Positions 52,911 through 62,009 of a DNA stretch of 64,000 nucleotides are shown here, piece after piece. Numbering within the stretch: the first letter of the stretch is position 1; each line of letters starts with the position of its first letter. Under the pieces are notes generated by a model. It ran no database searches, had not been told where the DNA came from, and saw nothing but the letters and a program-made list of their open reading frames with translations. The position numbers were made by a program, and so were the translations under genes. The DNA lies in assembly GCF_001612845.1 (NCBI RefSeq), contig NZ_BDBF01000010.1:124001-188000 (forward strand), given 5' to 3'. Source of the DNA: Nocardia elegans NBRC 108235 (lineage in GTDB: Bacteria; Actinomycetota; Actinomycetes; Mycobacteriales; Mycobacteriaceae).

Positions 52911-55811
52911 TCAGCAGCTCCCCAGGGCGGTGCCCTGATCGGATCCGTAGCGGTGGCCGTGGCCGGGGCCCGGTGCGAGGGCGGAGAGCATATCCGCGGT
53001 GGTGTGCACCCAGCTCAGTCCCGGCAGCCACATCGGATGGGGTGCGTCGTGGCGGGTGCCGGTGAGATCGGGGGCGCGCCAAAGCAATTGCGGCGACCAC
53101 TGCACCACCGGATCGGAGGAGTTGGCCAGGACGGTGGCCCCGCCGCGGTGCACGGCCGATGCCGGTGGGCCCGCCCACAGCGCGGCGCAGACCCGGGCGC
53201 GTTCGGCCCGGTCGTCGGCGAAGATCGCGCTGCCCGCGGTCGCGCCCAGGCTCTGGCCGTAGACGTACAGCTTGGGCGGATGGGCCAGGCCGGCCAGGCG
53301 TCGTTCGATGCCGGTGAACAGGGCCCGTGCCGAGCGCTCGGCGTCGGCCCGGGCGAACAGGAAGGTCGCCCAGCTGGGAGCCTGCGAATATTGCATGCCG
53401 ACCAGCGTCGCATCGCCGTCGAACCGTTCGTCCAGGCCGCGAGCGGCATTGGCGTCGAGCCAGCCCGATCCGGTCGGCACCATCATCACGAGGTGGGTGC
53501 GGTCGAATCCGCCGGATCGTTCGATCTCCCGAATCGCCAGCGCGACACGGGAATCGAGATCCGGTGCCGAGTCCAGACCGATGTAGACGCGCACCGACCG
53601 GCCGCGTTCGGCCACGAATTTGCGCCCCTCCGCTCCGAGCGAGGCCCAGCTCACTTCCGAATCCGGGCTGCCCGAGCGGGTGTAGGACACCGGTCGCACG
53701 ACGCTGGGATCCATGGCGGCGTCGGCCGAGGCGAATGCCGACCGCTGCCAACTCACGACTGCCGGAAGCAGGGCGAACTGGCAGGCCAGGATGGTGGCGG
53801 CGACCAGTGCCGTCGCCCGCAGTCTTCCCGCAAACCGTGCCGCCCAGCGCAATCCACGCCCGACGAGCACGATCGGAACGACCACCGCGACAACGCCGAT
53901 CGCCCAATGCAGCCAGTACCGCACACCGACCGGCGGAAAATCCATGGCCGCCCGCAGCCGGTTCTGCCAGTACCAGGCATGGGTCAGCGCGGCACCGGCC
54001 ACGGCGCATGATGCGATCACGATCGCACTCCGGAACCGACTCGTCCGCACCTGCATATCGATATTCCAGTGCCTTAACACCTTCCGGACTAGTCCCGCCA
54101 CACCCAGCGCAATGAGTACCAGCAGCGCGGTGAGCAACGCCTGCGCGATCGAGGTGCGCGGAAGTAGTCCCGGCGCCAGCGAGGCGGAAATCCCCGCCGC
54201 CGCAGCTACCAGGGTCCCCGTCCGAGGCGTGCCCATGGTGACGAGCCGCCGAATCGTCGCGCCGAGTGCGTGCCGTGCCCGTGCCCGCTCGGACGCGCGG
54301 GGAGGCAGCTTCGTGGGAGTCGGTTCGCCGAGCGAGGGTGGTGCGAAGCATGTCCGTGCGGTGGCCTCGGAGTCGGCCGTCGACGAGTTTCCCAGCGTGC
54401 CAGTTGAATTGGTGAGACCGTGTGAGTGCTTCGGCGTCGATCGGTGTTTACCGTTCGTGCCAGTGCCAGTGCCAGTGCCAGTGCCAGTGCCAGTGCCAGT
54501 GCCAGTGCCAGAGGCAGAGGCAGAGGCAGGAGCAGAGCCAGAGCCCGTGCCCGGCGTCGCCGTCTTTCGTAGCTTGCTCGCCGGCTGGGTTCGCGAAACC
54601 TCTCGCCGCGCACCCGGCCGCTGGAATGGTGAAAGTTCCAGCGCCGCAACGGACACCCGCGCCCGATCCGGTACCCATCCGCCGGCGCCGCCTCCCGCCG
54701 CCGCTGTCACCGGAGTGCCGAGCCACAGGCCGATCCCGTCGATACCCCGCCCGGTAACGCTGCCGAGCTGAATAGCCCTGCGCGACAGCCACTCGCGCGC
54801 TCCACGTGCGGCCTGCGACGCCACTGCACCGATGCGTGCGGCAAGCAGAACGCGCCGGTCACGATCGCCGGCACTCCCACCCGGGCGCCCGCTCCATCTG
54901 CGCCCGGCCGGTACACCGCGATTCGAATCCGACCATGGCGACCACCGATTCGCCGGTCTCGCTGTACGTTGCCCTCCCCGGCGCGGCCGGATGGTTCGGC
55001 GCACGATGGCGAACAACGCCGCCACCATCAGCAGCACCATGGCGAGCCGGGCGAGGACGTGGGCGATCTGCGGTCCGAGCTCCGTTCCGGAAAGCTGCCG
55101 GCCGAACAGGTATTCGGGCATCGGCGGGGCGTAGTTCTGGCGGCGGGAGTTCAGATCCACCGCCGCGGTGGCGACGGACGCCATCGTGGTGCAGCGAGCG
55201 CGGGCGAGCAGATCACCGCGCGTATCGCAGGCGGCGAACATCCGGGTCTCGAGGGCATTGTCGATGGCCCGGCGCGCCCACGCACCGAGGGGATGGCCGC
55301 GACCTGCGGCGTAGCGCAGCAGGTCGTAGCCGAGGTCGTGCGCCTTGCAGGCGGTGTCGAATTCGGTGGGCAACGGAATCGGCGAGGAGCACTCACCGGA
55401 CGGATCGACCGGCATACCGGCCAGCTGAACCGGCCGATAGCCCTGTGTCGCAGCGAAATCCGCGGGCATCACCGCCAGCTCCGGCCGGTCTCCGGTCAGC
55501 GCCCGCACCGCATCGCGCGCGGCCGCATTCTCCGGCGCGGGTCCGACCTCGGCCGCCCCCGCCCCGGGCGACGACGACACCAGCATCGCGATCACCGCCG
55601 CGACGAGGGCGACGAATCCGGTGATCGCGCGCAAAGGCCCACGCCGCCAATGCTTTACGCCGTGCTTGCGTGCACCGCCCCGACTTGGCATCGCGGACGG
55701 CACCGTACTGTCGTGCCCGCGCCGCGCACGTCGGCCGTCGCGTCCCGGCCCGGCGTCGACCACCGTGGTCCCGCCGGCCCGGCGCGGCGACCCATCCGCA
55801 ATATCGCTCAT
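52911..55811 (-). CDS. Phospholipase A2-like / Abhydrolase_9 fusion membrane protein
   Basis: This is a 966-aa protein in one uninterrupted frame. Residues about 63-80 form a signal/anchor helix. Residues about 90-215 carry a prokaryotic phospholipase A2-like domain with the catalytic His-Asp in CKAHDLGYD (about 155-162) and several Cys. Another helix follows near 254-275. A long low-complexity linker includes eight Gly-Thr pairs (about 435-450). The last 400 residues match the alpha/beta-hydrolase family of Mycobacterium Rv1069c: membrane helices (LAPGLLPRTSIAQALLTALL ...), then a catalytic domain with RVYIGLDSAPDLDSR, MMVPTGSGWLDANAARGLDE and the nucleophile elbow VYGQSLGATAG. ATG 55811 is chosen; 55847 and 55691 are alternatives. 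Two lipid-cleaving domains in one chain suggest lipid remodelling. Confidence 0.8.
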   Translation of the reverse strand: MSDIADGSPRRAGGTTVVDAGPGRDGRRARRGHDSTVPSAMPSRGGARKHGVKHWRRGPLRAITGFVALVAAVIAMLVSSSPGAGAAEVGPAPENAAARDAVRALTGDRPELAVMPADFAATQGYRPVQLAGMPVDPSGECSSPIPLPTEFDTACKAHDLGYDLLRYAAGRGHPLGAWARRAIDNALETRMFAACDTRGDLLARARCTTMASVATAAVDLNSRRQNYAPPMPEYLFGRQLSGTELGPQIAHVLARLAMVLLMVAALFAIVRRTIRPRRGGQRTARPANRWSPWSDSNRGVPAGRRWSGRPGGSAGDRDRRVLLAARIGAVASQAARGAREWLSRRAIQLGSVTGRGIDGIGLWLGTPVTAAAGGGAGGWVPDRARVSVAALELSPFQRPGARREVSRTQPASKLRKTATPGTGSGSAPASASASGTGTGTGTGTGTGTGTGTNGKHRSTPKHSHGLTNSTGTLGNSSTADSEATARTCFAPPSLGEPTPTKLPPRASERARARHALGATIRRLVTMGTPRTGTLVAAAAGISASLAPGLLPRTSIAQALLTALLVLIALGVAGLVRKVLRHWNIDMQVRTSRFRSAIVIASCAVAGAALTHAWYWQNRLRAAMDFPPVGVRYWLHWAIGVVAVVVPIVLVGRGLRWAARFAGRLRATALVAATILACQFALLPAVVSWQRSAFASADAAMDPSVVRPVSYTRSGSPDSEVSWASLGAEGRKFVAERGRSVRVYIGLDSAPDLDSRVALAIREIERSGGFDRTHLVMMVPTGSGWLDANAARGLDERFDGDATLVGMQYSQAPSWATFLFARADAERSARALFTGIERRLAGLAHPPKLYVYGQSLGATAGSAIFADDRAERARVCAALWAGPPASAVHRGGATVLANSSDPVVQWSPQLLWRAPDLTGTRHDAPHPMWLPGLSWVHTTADMLSALAPGPGHGHRYGSDQGTALGSC
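54461..54532. repeat. Hexanucleotide tandem repeat (CAGTGC)8 followed by degenerate CAGAGG copies
   Basis: Eight perfect CAGTGC units (54461-54508) are followed by three CAGAGG units and a CAGG remnant (54509-54530). On the coding minus strand they encode (Gly-Thr)8 and a short Ser-Ala run within the linker of the fusion protein. Because the unit is 6 bp, slippage changes linker length but not frame. Confidence 0.9.
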
Positions 55812-55965
55812 GGCGGTCGAAGGTAGGAATCGGGAACCGGCGCGCACCTCACGCTGAGGATCGATTTCGGCACCGCTACCGGGGTGCGCGCGGCCGGCCG
55901 TCTCATACCCGGGTAGGGGGCGAGATGTCGATCCCGGGGGTGAGGACGGATCGCCGGGAAATTCC

Positions 55966-55971
55966 TAGGCT
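55966..55971 (+). promoter_or_regulatory. -10 box (TAGGCT) for the histidine kinase, leaderless
   Basis: TAGGCT ends 7 nt before ATG 55979. This supports the 55979 start over the upstream in-frame ATGs. Confidence 0.5.
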
Positions 55972-55978
55972 CGTCACC

Positions 55979-57226
55979 ATGAGACGGGCGATACGAGTGG
56001 CGCGGCAGGCGCGGGCGGCGGCGCGAACTCCGGGCCGTGCGCGGCTGTGGTTCGACATGGCGACGGTGGTGGTCGTGGGGACGCTGTTCGCGGTCGGCTG
56101 GCCGACTCTGCATCTCACCCATCAGGTGCCGGCCGCCGCACAGCCGTTCATCGCCGCGCTGGCGGTCTTTCCGCTGGCGCTGATCCGCGTCAACCCGGCG
56201 CTGGGCTGGGCCATCTCGGCCGGTGCGGCGTTGCTGATCGCGCTGGCCATCTCGCATCAGCCGGGCAACGATCTGCCGTACCAGGTCGTGCACATTCTGG
56301 TGTTGTTCGCGTTGCTGTTCGCGGTGGCGGTGCGGGCGCCCATGCAGATCGTGCTGATCGCGTGGATCGCCTCGTCACTGCTGTTCGCGACCACGATGGC
56401 GGGCACCAGCTCGTTCGCGGAGGCGGGGTTCGGCTGGCCGCTGGCGATGACCGGGCTGGTCGGATTCGGTCTGCTGGTGCGCTGGCTGGTGCTGTCGCGG
56501 CAGGCCCTGGTGCGGCAGGAGGAACAGAACGAACTGGAACGGGCTCGCCGCGCGATCCTCGAGGAGAAGGCTCGCATCGCGCGCGATCTGCACGACGTGG
56601 TCGCCCACCACATGTCGATGGTCGTGGTGCAGGCACAGACCGCGCCCTATCGGGTGCCGGACGTGTCGGAGGCGGCCCGTGCGGAGTTCGACTCCATCGG
56701 CGCCTCCGCCCGGGAGGCGCTCAACGAGATCCGCAGCATGCTCGGTGTCCTGCGCAGCGACGGTCAGCTGCCCGAACACGCGCCGCAGCCGGTCGCCGCG
56801 GACGTGGTGTCGGTTCTGGACGGCGTGCGCCGCGCGGGTGTGCGCATCGACTGGACCATCGACGGGCCGCTCGCCGCGGTCCCCGATACCGTCGGCCTCG
56901 CGCTGTACCGGATCGTGCAGGAGTCGCTGTCGAACGTCTCACGGCATGCGCCGGGCGCGGGCGTCACCGTGACATTGACGGTGGCGGCGCAGGCGGTGGA
57001 GGTGCTGGTCGCCAACGATGCCGGGACGGGCGGGACGCCGGTGGTGAGCTCGGACGGCAGCGGTATCTCCGGAATGCGGGCCCGGGCGGAATCCATCGGC
57101 GGCATGCTGGCCGCCGGTCCGCGCTCCGAAGGTGGCTTCCAGGTGTACTCGCGGTTACCGATCCTCGTCACGGAAAGAACTGTCGAGGCATCCGCCGCGA
57201 CTGCCCTGCCGGGCGCGCGGAACTGA
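55979..57226 (+). CDS. Sensor histidine kinase (HisKA_3 type)
   Basis: This 415-aa membrane kinase has about five hydrophobic helices in residues 20-165 (for example DMATVVVVGTLFAVGWPTL and FIAALAVFPLALIRV). A coiled linker follows (RQEEQNELERARRAILEEKA). The phospho-acceptor is His205 in RDLHDVVAHHMS, and the GHKL ATPase has the N-box IVQESLSNVSRHAPG and G-box SGISGMRARAES. Its probable partner regulator is at 58213, after uppP. It has almost no extracellular domain, as in intramembrane-sensing kinases that respond to cell-wall antibiotics. Confidence 0.88.
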   Translation: MRRAIRVARQARAAARTPGRARLWFDMATVVVVGTLFAVGWPTLHLTHQVPAAAQPFIAALAVFPLALIRVNPALGWAISAGAALLIALAISHQPGNDLPYQVVHILVLFALLFAVAVRAPMQIVLIAWIASSLLFATTMAGTSSFAEAGFGWPLAMTGLVGFGLLVRWLVLSRQALVRQEEQNELERARRAILEEKARIARDLHDVVAHHMSMVVVQAQTAPYRVPDVSEAARAEFDSIGASAREALNEIRSMLGVLRSDGQLPEHAPQPVAADVVSVLDGVRRAGVRIDWTIDGPLAAVPDTVGLALYRIVQESLSNVSRHAPGAGVTVTLTVAAQAVEVLVANDAGTGGTPVVSSDGSGISGMRARAESIGGMLAAGPRSEGGFQVYSRLPILVTERTVEASAATALPGARN

Positions 57227-57254
57227 GTCCGCGGTCGTGTAAGACTTAGCGGCG

Positions 57255-58205
57255 ATGCTCACCTATTTCCAAGCCATCGTGATCGGCGCGCTGCAGGGCG
57301 TCACCGAATTGTTCCCCATCTCGAGCCTGGGCCATTCCGTGCTGGTGCCGGCCTGGCTGGGCGGCAGCTGGGAGAAGCTGGTCACCGAGGGCGACTCCGA
57401 CAACGGCACCCCGTATCTGGCCTTCGTGGTCGCCTTGCACGTGGCGACCGCGCTCGCACTGCTGGGCTACTACTGGCGGGATTGGCGCGACATCATCATC
57501 GGCTTCGTGACCACGCTGCGCACCCGGCGCATCGAGACCTCGTCGCAGCGGCTGGCCTGGCTGATCGTGCTGGCGACCATTCCCGTGGGTGTGCTCGGCC
57601 TGCTGCTGGAACATCCGCTGCGCACGATGTTCGCGACGCCGATCTACGCGAGCATCTTCCTCACCCTCAACGGCGTGGTGCTGATCGTCGGCGAGGGCCT
57701 ACGCCGGCGCAACGCACCGTCGCTGGCCGAATACGGTCGCCGCTTCGCCGCGGACGAGGCCCGCGCCGACGCGCAGGCGCGCGGTGTGACGCTCCAGGAG
57801 GATCTCGAGGTCCCCTCCGACGAGCGGCTGGCGGCGCTGTCGGTCAAGGATGCGCTCGGCATCGGCCTGGCCCAATCCGGTGCGCTGCTGGCCGGATTCA
57901 GCCGCTCCGGCCTGACGATGGTCGGCGGTCTGCTGCGCGGACTCGACCACGAGGACACCGCGAAATTCGCCTTCCTGCTCGCCACCCCGGTCATCCTGGC
58001 CGCGGGTGTGCTGAAGCTGCCGGAACTGGCCGGTCCGCAGGCCGCCGGCATCCACGGACAGGCGCTCGTGGGGGCGATCGTCGCCGGCATCGCGGCGTGG
58101 CTGGCGGTGCGATTCCTGGAGCGGTTCTTCAAGTCCCGCACGCTGCTGCCGTTCGCGGTCTACTGCTTGGTGGCGGGGCTGCTGTCGATCATCAGATTCA
58201 TCTGA
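57255..58205 (+). CDS. uppP: Undecaprenyl-diphosphatase UppP (BacA)
   Basis: This 316-aa integral membrane enzyme recycles undecaprenyl (or decaprenyl) pyrophosphate to the monophosphate carrier needed for peptidoglycan and arabinogalactan assembly. Signature motifs are QGVTELFPISSLGHSVLVP near the N-terminus and AGFSRSGLTMVGGLLRGL near residue 215. About seven to eight helices are present. An acidic loop of about 45 residues (ADEARADAQARGVTLQEDLE) is longer than in E. coli BacA. It lies 28 nt after the kinase and 7 nt before the regulator, so the three form one operon. Confidence 0.95.
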   Translation: MLTYFQAIVIGALQGVTELFPISSLGHSVLVPAWLGGSWEKLVTEGDSDNGTPYLAFVVALHVATALALLGYYWRDWRDIIIGFVTTLRTRRIETSSQRLAWLIVLATIPVGVLGLLLEHPLRTMFATPIYASIFLTLNGVVLIVGEGLRRRNAPSLAEYGRRFAADEARADAQARGVTLQEDLEVPSDERLAALSVKDALGIGLAQSGALLAGFSRSGLTMVGGLLRGLDHEDTAKFAFLLATPVILAAGVLKLPELAGPQAAGIHGQALVGAIVAGIAAWLAVRFLERFFKSRTLLPFAVYCLVAGLLSIIRFI

Positions 58206-58212
58206 GGCGGGT

Positions 58213-58872
58213 ATGCCCATCACCGTATTGATCGCCGACGATCAGGCGATGGTCCGGCAGGGGTTCGGCGCGCTGCTGGCCGCCCAGCCCGATATCAGCG
58301 TCATCGGCGATGCGGCCAACGGCGCGATCGCGGTGGCCGAGGCCAAACGGCTGCGACCCGATGTGGTGCTGATGGATGTGCGCATGCCGGAGATGAACGG
58401 GCTCGAGGCGGCGCGGGCCATTCTGGCCGCCGGATTCGATCCGCCGGTGCGCGTGCTGATGCTGACGACCTTCGATATCGACGACTACGTGTACGAGGCG
58501 TTGGGCCTGGGTGCCAGCGGATTCCTGCTCAAGGACGCGCCCGCCGACGAACTGGTCCGCGCGGTGCGGGTGGTCGCCGAGGGACAGGCGTTGCTGGCGC
58601 CGACGGTCACCCGCCGCCTGATCGCCGATGTCACCCGTCGCCGCGCGCGCCCGAAACCCGCTCCCGCCCTGAACGCGCTGACCCCGCGCGAACGTGAGGT
58701 CCTCGAGCTGATCGCCAAGGGCATGTCGAACACCGAGATCGCCGAGGCGTTGTTCGTCGCCGAGCAGACCGTGAAAACCCATGTGTCCAAGGTGTTTTCC
58801 AAACTCGATCTGCGTGACCGCGCGCAAGCGGTGGTGATCGCCTACGAATCCGGCCTGGTCACGCCGGGCTGA
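58213..58872 (+). CDS. Response regulator, NarL family
   Basis: This 219-aa regulator has a receiver domain with IADDQAMV, phospho-acceptor Asp55 in LMDVRMPEMNG and the Lys in LLKDAPADEL. A LuxR-type HTH follows (LTPREREVLELIAKGMSNTE and EQTVKTHVSKVFSKLDLRDR). It is the natural partner of the kinase at 55979 although uppP is placed between them. It may control uppP and other envelope genes. Confidence 0.9.
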   Translation: MPITVLIADDQAMVRQGFGALLAAQPDISVIGDAANGAIAVAEAKRLRPDVVLMDVRMPEMNGLEAARAILAAGFDPPVRVLMLTTFDIDDYVYEALGLGASGFLLKDAPADELVRAVRVVAEGQALLAPTVTRRLIADVTRRRARPKPAPALNALTPREREVLELIAKGMSNTEIAEALFVAEQTVKTHVSKVFSKLDLRDRAQAVVIAYESGLVTPG

Positions 58873-58882
58873 GCGATCCGGG

Positions 58883-58888
58883 TAGGAT
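58883..58888 (+). promoter_or_regulatory. -10 box (TAGGAT) for the Ser/Thr kinase gene
   Basis: TAGGAT lies 36 nt before GTG 58925, giving a short 5' leader that contains a purine-rich ribosome site (GGAAGGGGGGAA). Confidence 0.4.
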
Positions 58889-58924
58889 CCCCACCTGGTA
58901 CGTCGCCGGAAGGGGGGAACGTAG

Positions 58925-60790
58925 GTGTTGAACAACGGTGACGTGTTCGCCGGCTTCACCGTGGAGCGACTGCTCGGTCAGGGAGGGATGGGATCGGTCT
59001 ACCTGGCGCGGCATCCGCGTCTGCCCCGGCTGACCGCGTTGAAACTGCTGAATCGCGAGCTGTACACCGATGCCGAGATTCGCGCCCGTTTCGAACGCGA
59101 GGCCGATCTGTGCGCACAACTCGATCATCCCGGCATCGTCGCCGTCTACGACCGCGGCGTCGAGGACGATCAGCTGTGGATCTGCATGCAGTATGTGGAC
59201 GGCGTCGACGCCGCGACGGTGAATCCGCTGACGCTGCCGCCCGAGCGCGCGGTGCAGATCATCGAAGGTGTCGCCGACGCATTGGATTACGCGCACGGCA
59301 ACGGTGTACTGCACCGAGATGTGAAGCCCGCCAACATCTTGCTGGCCCGAGCGGTGAGCGGCAAGGGAGAACGTGTCTTTCTCACCGACTTCGGAATCGC
59401 CCGCCTGCGTGAGGATTCCACGCACCTCACCCAGGCCGGCATGTTCACCGCCACCCTCGCCTACGCCTCGCCGGAACAGATGACCGGTGTCGAACTCGAC
59501 CACCGCTCCGATCAGTATTCGCTGGCGTGTGCCCTGTACTGGCTGCTCACCGGAACCGGACCGTTCGACTCCGAACATCCCACCGAGGTCATTCGCGGCC
59601 ACCTGCAACTGCCGGTCCCGCCGGCCAGTGCGCGGCGTGCCGGACTGTCCCCGGCGATGGACGGGGTGATCGCCCGCGCCATGGCCAAGCGGGCCTCCGA
59701 AAGATTCGGCAGCTGTATGGAATTCGCGGCCGCAGCGCGAGCCGCGCTGACCGCGCCCGGGGGGATGCCGATGGCAAGTGGTGCGGCCCCGACACTCATC
59801 CGGCCGGGCGGGCCGGCGCCCGTCCAGAACTCGGCGCGAATGCCCGCCGGACCGCAGCCCGGTAACCCTACGCGGGGATACCCGCCTGCGAACGGTGCAA
59901 GCGTGCCCGCCGGACCGCATCCCGGAACCCCTACGCAGGGGTACCCGCCGGCGAACGTTGCTCACGTTCCGACTGTGGTTCCCGTTGGGGGACAGCAGTA
60001 TTCGCCGATGACCGCCGGCCCGTCGAACGCCCCCTCCGTCGCGCCGAGCCGGGCGCCGGTGCCGGCCGCGACCCACTCTCCCCCAGTGCGACCTCCTGGG
60101 ATGCCCTCGCCCGCAAGTCCCTCTCCCGCAGGCTATTCCGCGCCGCCGCCGGGCTACCCACCCGCCCCTGGATACCGCCCGCGGCCGCCGAAGCGCTCGG
60201 GCGCGATGGTGGCCGCGATCATCGTCGCCGTGCTGGTGGTCGTTGCCGTCGTCGTCGCGATTGTCGTGGTGGTGCTGCAGAAGAACTCGAAGGGCAATGA
60301 TTTCGCCGCTCTGAAGTCGACGTTCCCGCAGCTGGTGAAGCCCTCGGGGGTGGGAAGCAGCGGCACCGGATACGACGGCCAGTCCTGTTTCCGTGAGACC
60401 GACGGCAAAACCCTGCGCACGCCGGGTGACGCCGCCGATTTTCGTGTGGGGTCGTGGACCGCCGCGTGGGACTGCTGGGGAGCGGTGGACAAGCCCGAAT
60501 ACGCGGTCCTGTCCTACGACTCGTCGTCGGATGCGCAGCGCGTGATCGCGGGGTTGCCCGCCAACCGGAAGGGGGCGGGCGTCACGGGTAGCGACGTGAA
60601 GTACGACAGCTACATGTGGAAGACGGCCGACTCCGCGATCCCCAACGAGTTCTGGAAAGTCATCGCGTTCCGGGATTCGACGCGGTCGCGGTATCTGATC
60701 GTCGCACACGGTCAGTACTGGCCCGGTTTGCAGGAGGGCAAGACGTACCAGGAGTTCGACACCTGGTGCAACAAGATGCCCATGGCATAG
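58925..60790 (+). CDS. Membrane Ser/Thr protein kinase (PknB-like) with a novel ectodomain
   Basis: This 621-aa protein has a kinase domain at residues 1-270: P-loop LLGQGGMGSVYLA, Lys40, HRDVKPANILL (Asp132), DFGIARL (155-161) and ASPEQMTG. A Pro/Gly-rich juxtamembrane linker (about 275-420) contains a repeated unit, PAGPxPGxPTxGYPPAN, twice in close succession. A membrane helix follows at about 425-450. The C-terminal extracellular domain of about 165 residues (FAALKSTFPQLVKPSGVGSS ... YDGQSCFRETDGKTL, WDCWGAVDKP, DTWCNKMPM) has three Cys and is not the PASTA domain of PknB. The ectodomain probably senses an envelope signal. Confidence 0.9.
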   Translation: MLNNGDVFAGFTVERLLGQGGMGSVYLARHPRLPRLTALKLLNRELYTDAEIRARFEREADLCAQLDHPGIVAVYDRGVEDDQLWICMQYVDGVDAATVNPLTLPPERAVQIIEGVADALDYAHGNGVLHRDVKPANILLARAVSGKGERVFLTDFGIARLREDSTHLTQAGMFTATLAYASPEQMTGVELDHRSDQYSLACALYWLLTGTGPFDSEHPTEVIRGHLQLPVPPASARRAGLSPAMDGVIARAMAKRASERFGSCMEFAAAARAALTAPGGMPMASGAAPTLIRPGGPAPVQNSARMPAGPQPGNPTRGYPPANGASVPAGPHPGTPTQGYPPANVAHVPTVVPVGGQQYSPMTAGPSNAPSVAPSRAPVPAATHSPPVRPPGMPSPASPSPAGYSAPPPGYPPAPGYRPRPPKRSGAMVAAIIVAVLVVVAVVVAIVVVVLQKNSKGNDFAALKSTFPQLVKPSGVGSSGTGYDGQSCFRETDGKTLRTPGDAADFRVGSWTAAWDCWGAVDKPEYAVLSYDSSSDAQRVIAGLPANRKGAGVTGSDVKYDSYMWKTADSAIPNEFWKVIAFRDSTRSRYLIVAHGQYWPGLQEGKTYQEFDTWCNKMPMA

Positions 60791-60821
60791 GGCCGCGCCG
60801 CCGCCGCGGCGCCGGCCTCCC

Positions 60822-61853
60822 TCACCCGAAGAACGCGGCGGCCTCCCCGTGCCGATCGGTCGGCACCAGCTTGAGCTGTTTGGTGGCCTCCGCCAGCGAC
60901 ACCAGGCCGATCTCGGTGCCGTGCAGCGCCACCATCTGGCCGAACCGGCCGGCGTGGACCGCTTCGGCGGCGTGCAGGCCGAAGCGCGTCGCAAGCACCC
61001 GGTCGTAGGCGGTGGGCGTGCCGCCACGCTGGACGTGGCCCAGCACCGTGGTGCGGACCTCCTTGCCGATGCGGCGTTCGATCTCCACGCCCAGCTGGTG
61101 GGCCACCCCGGTGAACCGCTCGTGGCCGTATTCGTCGACCCCGCCCTCGCGCAGATGGAACGAGCCCTCGGCGGGTTTCGCGCCCTCGGCGACCACGCAG
61201 ATGAAGTGTGAATCACCGCGCTGGAAGCGGCGTTTGATCATGGTGCACACCTCGTCGACGTCGAAGGGCACCTCGGGGACGAGGGTGAGGTGGGCGCCGG
61301 AGGCGATGCCGGAATTCATCGCGATCCACCCGGCGTGGCGGCCCATCACCTCCACCAGCATGACGCGCTGATGCGATTCCGCGGTGGTGTGCAGCCGGTC
61401 GATGGCGTCGGTGGCGATGGTGACGGCGGTGTCGTGGCCGAAAGTGGTGTCGGTGCAGTCGATGTCGTTGTCGATGGTCTTCGGCACGCCGACCACCGGC
61501 ACACCTTCGTCGGAGAGCCAGTGGGCGGCGGTGAGGGTGCCCTCCCCGCCGATCGGGATGAGGGCGTCGATGCCGTTGTCGTCGAGGGTGCGTTTGATTC
61601 GCCCCAGTCCCTCGAGCAGCACGTCGGGATTGGTGCGGGCGGTGCCGAGCATGGTGCCGCCCTTGGTCAGCAGCCGGTCGGTGCGGTCGTCGTTGTGGAT
61701 GTGGATCTTGCGATCCTCCAGTAACCCGCGCCAACCGTCCTGGAAGCCGACGATCGCGTCACCGTAGCGGCCGTTCGCAGTGCGAACGACAGCTCGGATG
61801 ACCGCGTTCAAGCCTGGGCAGTCCCCGCCTCCGGTCAAGACTCCGATGCGCAT
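60822..61853 (-). CDS. pfkA: 6-phosphofructokinase PfkA
   Basis: This 343-aa enzyme phosphorylates fructose 6-phosphate in glycolysis. It begins [20 protein letters not shown], followed by the donor site [10 protein letters not shown] and PKTIDNDID, then [10 protein letters not shown] and [14 protein letters not shown]. The residue after the acidic one in GGEG is Gly, as in ATP-dependent enzymes, while Lys125 stands where E. coli Pfk has Gly; this pair is typical of the group III actinobacterial ATP-using enzymes. Location near gatA matches Mycobacterium (Rv3010c). Confidence 0.95.
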   Translation of the reverse strand: MRIGVLTGGGDCPGLNAVIRAVVRTANGRYGDAIVGFQDGWRGLLEDRKIHIHNDDRTDRLLTKGGTMLGTARTNPDVLLEGLGRIKRTLDDNGIDALIPIGGEGTLTAAHWLSDEGVPVVGVPKTIDNDIDCTDTTFGHDTAVTIATDAIDRLHTTAESHQRVMLVEVMGRHAGWIAMNSGIASGAHLTLVPEVPFDVDEVCTMIKRRFQRGDSHFICVVAEGAKPAEGSFHLREGGVDEYGHERFTGVAHQLGVEIERRIGKEVRTTVLGHVQRGGTPTAYDRVLATRFGLHAAEAVHAGRFGQMVALHGTEIGLVSLAEATKQLKLVPTDRHGEAAAFFG

Positions 61854-61946
61854 GCCGCTATCTTGCCGCGCCCGGCCGCGCGGCGCAGCCCCACCCCCGT
61901 TAACCGGCGGTTACAGCAACCGGCTACCGCAGACAGCGGACATTGC

Positions 61947-62009
61947 GGGCGCGCAGTGGTGTCATTGCGCGGGCGCGCGGTGGTGTCATTGCGCGGGCGC
62001 GCAGTGGCC
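61947..62009. repeat. 24-bp tandem repeat, about 2.6 copies
   Basis: GGGCGCGCAGTGGTGTCATT followed by GCGC at 61947-61970 is repeated with one change at 61971-61994, and its first 13 bases again at 61995-62007. The repeat covers the stop codon of the lipoprotein gene ending at 61986. Confidence 0.75.

Noticed and set aside
54461..54532. Microsatellite as a CRISPR or phase-variation switch
   Set aside because: A 6-bp unit without spacers is not CRISPR, and a 6-bp change cannot switch a reading frame on or off.
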